From Gadus chalcogrammus (taxonomy: Eukaryota > Chordata > Actinopteri > Gadiformes > Gadidae): a stretch of DNA of 64,000 nt. A program made the position numbers and the translations under genes. The stretch covers positions 17,752,777-17,816,776 of the forward strand of contig NC_079431.1 in the NCBI RefSeq assembly GCF_026213295.1, in the 5' to 3' direction. This document shows, one piece after another, positions 61,437 to 64,000 of the stretch (positions within the stretch are counted from its first letter, which is position 1; each line of letters starts with the position of its first letter). The notes under the pieces are model-generated. The model was not told the DNA's origin. It saw nothing but the letters and a program-made list of their open reading frames with translations, and ran no database searches.

Positions 61437-62699
61437 TAACACATGCACACAGCCACCCTTGACGTCTCTCGTTACTCTCCGACTACTGGAAGTGAGCTCG
61501 GAGGGTTGGGGGTATCTTCTCTAGATAAGTTAGCCTCACTGCACACTAGTTATCTCTGTTTCACTATTTCATTATCTTGTGCTGCTGCCATTATAGTTCA
61601 GCATGATTCATCAGAGATTACTTATTTTTGTCACTGCAGCCGCAGTCCTAGTCCATCTCTACAGTATTTCTGCGGTTCTGTAATAGAAAATGAAAGCTGA
61701 ATCTGATAACTTGCCATGATATGTTCACAAAGTGGACTCTGAGTGAGCACGGTGAACTGCAGTTCGTACATTTCCACACTCCTGAACTGCCATCTCTTGC
61801 TCATGTCTTTTCCAAATCTTCTTCGGGATAATCCTGTTAGTCCCTGGTAACTCTCTGATTTTAATATATCATTTTGATATTCGGTACTTGATGCCAGGCT
61901 TTCAGAAGACCTGAATTGTCAGCTGTCAGCTGCAGTTATAATTTTGTCATTTTAGCAGTGGACACTTTTAACCAAAGGGACTGACACTGCATTTATTTTT
62001 AGATACCTGTCATTAAATAGTAGGTAGGGGATATGGTTGTTTCTCAAGGATGCCTGACAGTTGACATTGTGGTCTGAACCCCAACCACAGCCCCTCAATT
62101 GTTAATGGTGTGTTTATTATGGGATGTTTTCATATTTTCAGCCCACTGTTCTTAGAAGTGCTTTGGACATTATACAAGCATCAAAGAGAAATGTCATCCA
62201 TGTTCTAAACTTAAACATCAAAGTTATATATATACAATCCTTATGACTAAGGAGTGCCACCTCCTAAGCCTTAAACACCGTCCTTGGAGTCAAACACTCT
62301 AACCACTATAATATCCTTCGCTCCTGTTAGCTGCAGTAATGAAACATAGCCTTTAGAGCAAGAGTACCCTCCCTCTCTTGCTGAGGTTCGAAAGTCATAA
62401 AGTCCATGGTTTCCTCTGGGGAAACATAATTTCCTGTCTAGTATCAGCGCACAGGTGCTCAATAATCACAACAAACTAGGCTAAGAGCCTCAGTATATAA
62501 CGTTCTATCGATTGGCTTCCAGAGGAGGAGCCCGGGCCAATTCAAATCCCAATAGCAATTAAAAGTTAATATTCCACAGCCAGAAAATGATCATCTCATA
62601 AGCGGCTTCAATAACGTCTCGATTGCGTACAGCTGACAGGAAAAGCAAAACCCAGTCACACACAGATCCCCATTTATTTTTATGAATACAACCTTGGTG

Positions 62700-62814
<115 letters not shown>

Positions 62815-63113
62815 TTGGTTTATGGTTCACAGGAATCGGCAGTTTGCAGTTTTCGTGCGCTCTCCAATGAGCAGCCATAAACACCTGCTCGATGCTGCAC
62901 GTGCAGAGGTCACCTGTGCAGGTAAATGAAAGCTCCATTCAGGGGCCCCCTTATGATGGAGCGGCGCGGTCGTTAACCTTCAGGTGTACCGCCGTTGTCA
63001 TTCCCCCTAATGGAGGCATGGCCGGTGGTGGGGTGGACTGCAGGGAAATAAAACTTAACACGGAGGGGTGTTAGTGTAGCTATGTGGCGTTATCGTCTGT
63101 CCGGAACACACTG

Positions 63114-63480
<367 letters not shown>

Positions 63481-64000
63481 CTCACCACAATTTTTTTGGT
63501 CCATTGCTCTCGATGCGAGTGTTCAGTAGACACACAAAGCGTCTGTAGTCTGTCTGAGTGACCCGGTGCAAGGGGGTTGTGGAAATACGTTTTTTTTTGG
63601 CGCAGCGGTCTAGATATATAGCAACCCAGTATCACGCAATTTCGTGGTCAGGCTCATGAAAATGTATCTATTGAACTAGTTTTTGAATTCTAGGAAATCT
63701 GATTGTTGTTCCGACATATCCATAACTAGAGCGAGCACTTCAGCCCGCCCCCCCCCCCCTTCTGAATTCGAAAGAAATCTCCCAATTGAAATGCATTGGT
63801 TCAAATCTTAAACCCATTCTAACACCAGGATGTAGTATAACTACTTTGGTCCACAGTGGAAAACACCGTTTTTTTTACAATAACGGCTCTAAACATCTGA
63901 CATGCCTATTATTTTCAATGGCACATGTGACATGACTGTCAAGGTTGCTATCATGGTTGCTATGCCCCCCTCCCTCCCAGTTATCATTAACTCCATATGC

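Overview
This is non-coding vertebrate nuclear DNA, most likely from a teleost fish. The evidence is a DIRS retrotransposon with fish-like Gag, reverse transcriptase and tyrosine recombinase, several hAT-like and TTAA-flanked non-autonomous DNA transposons, and a very high density of long (AC)n and (AG)n arrays. Such microsatellite density has been described for gadiform fish such as cod, but the species is an inference. I found no host protein-coding gene, rRNA, functional tRNA or CRISPR array. Most long open frames here are translations of microsatellites; the rest are transposon remnants or chance frames.

Layout. Positions 1-17311 (copy A) and 46510-64000 (copy B) are the same sequence in direct orientation, nearly identical and differing mainly in microsatellite length and small indels. 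Both run off the window edges. Between them lies unique and repeat-rich DNA with one run of 100 N (31590-31689). The pair is either a true segmental duplication of about 46.5 kb period or two haplotypes of one locus placed end to end by the assembler; the sequence alone cannot decide.

Each copy holds a TIR element (partly cut off in copy A), TG, GACG/GACA and CA arrays, an orphan THAP-type start exon, four tandem 190-bp units, a Ty3/Gypsy remnant on the minus strand (protease, start of RT and end of integrase, with RNase H and integrase core lost), and large CA and CT arrays.

The middle region (17312-46509) holds a LINE-like C-terminal remnant (17590-17830), a partial third copy of the CT-array segment (19884-20282), a six-unit 170-bp tandem array (22280-23260), a MITE inside a GT-rich minisatellite (24088-24890), hAT ends, a broken DIRS element (26950-31060), a TIR MITE (33882-34511), a TTAA-flanked foldback element (34849-36038), a TTAA-flanked element carrying a nested Mutator-like MITE with a 10-bp target duplication (36829-38301), and a 20-bp minisatellite split by a hAT element with an 8-bp target duplication (38745-40285). 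The AT-rich remainder contains several homeobox-site-rich stretches that could be conserved enhancers, which would fit a gene desert or a large intron; this is inference.
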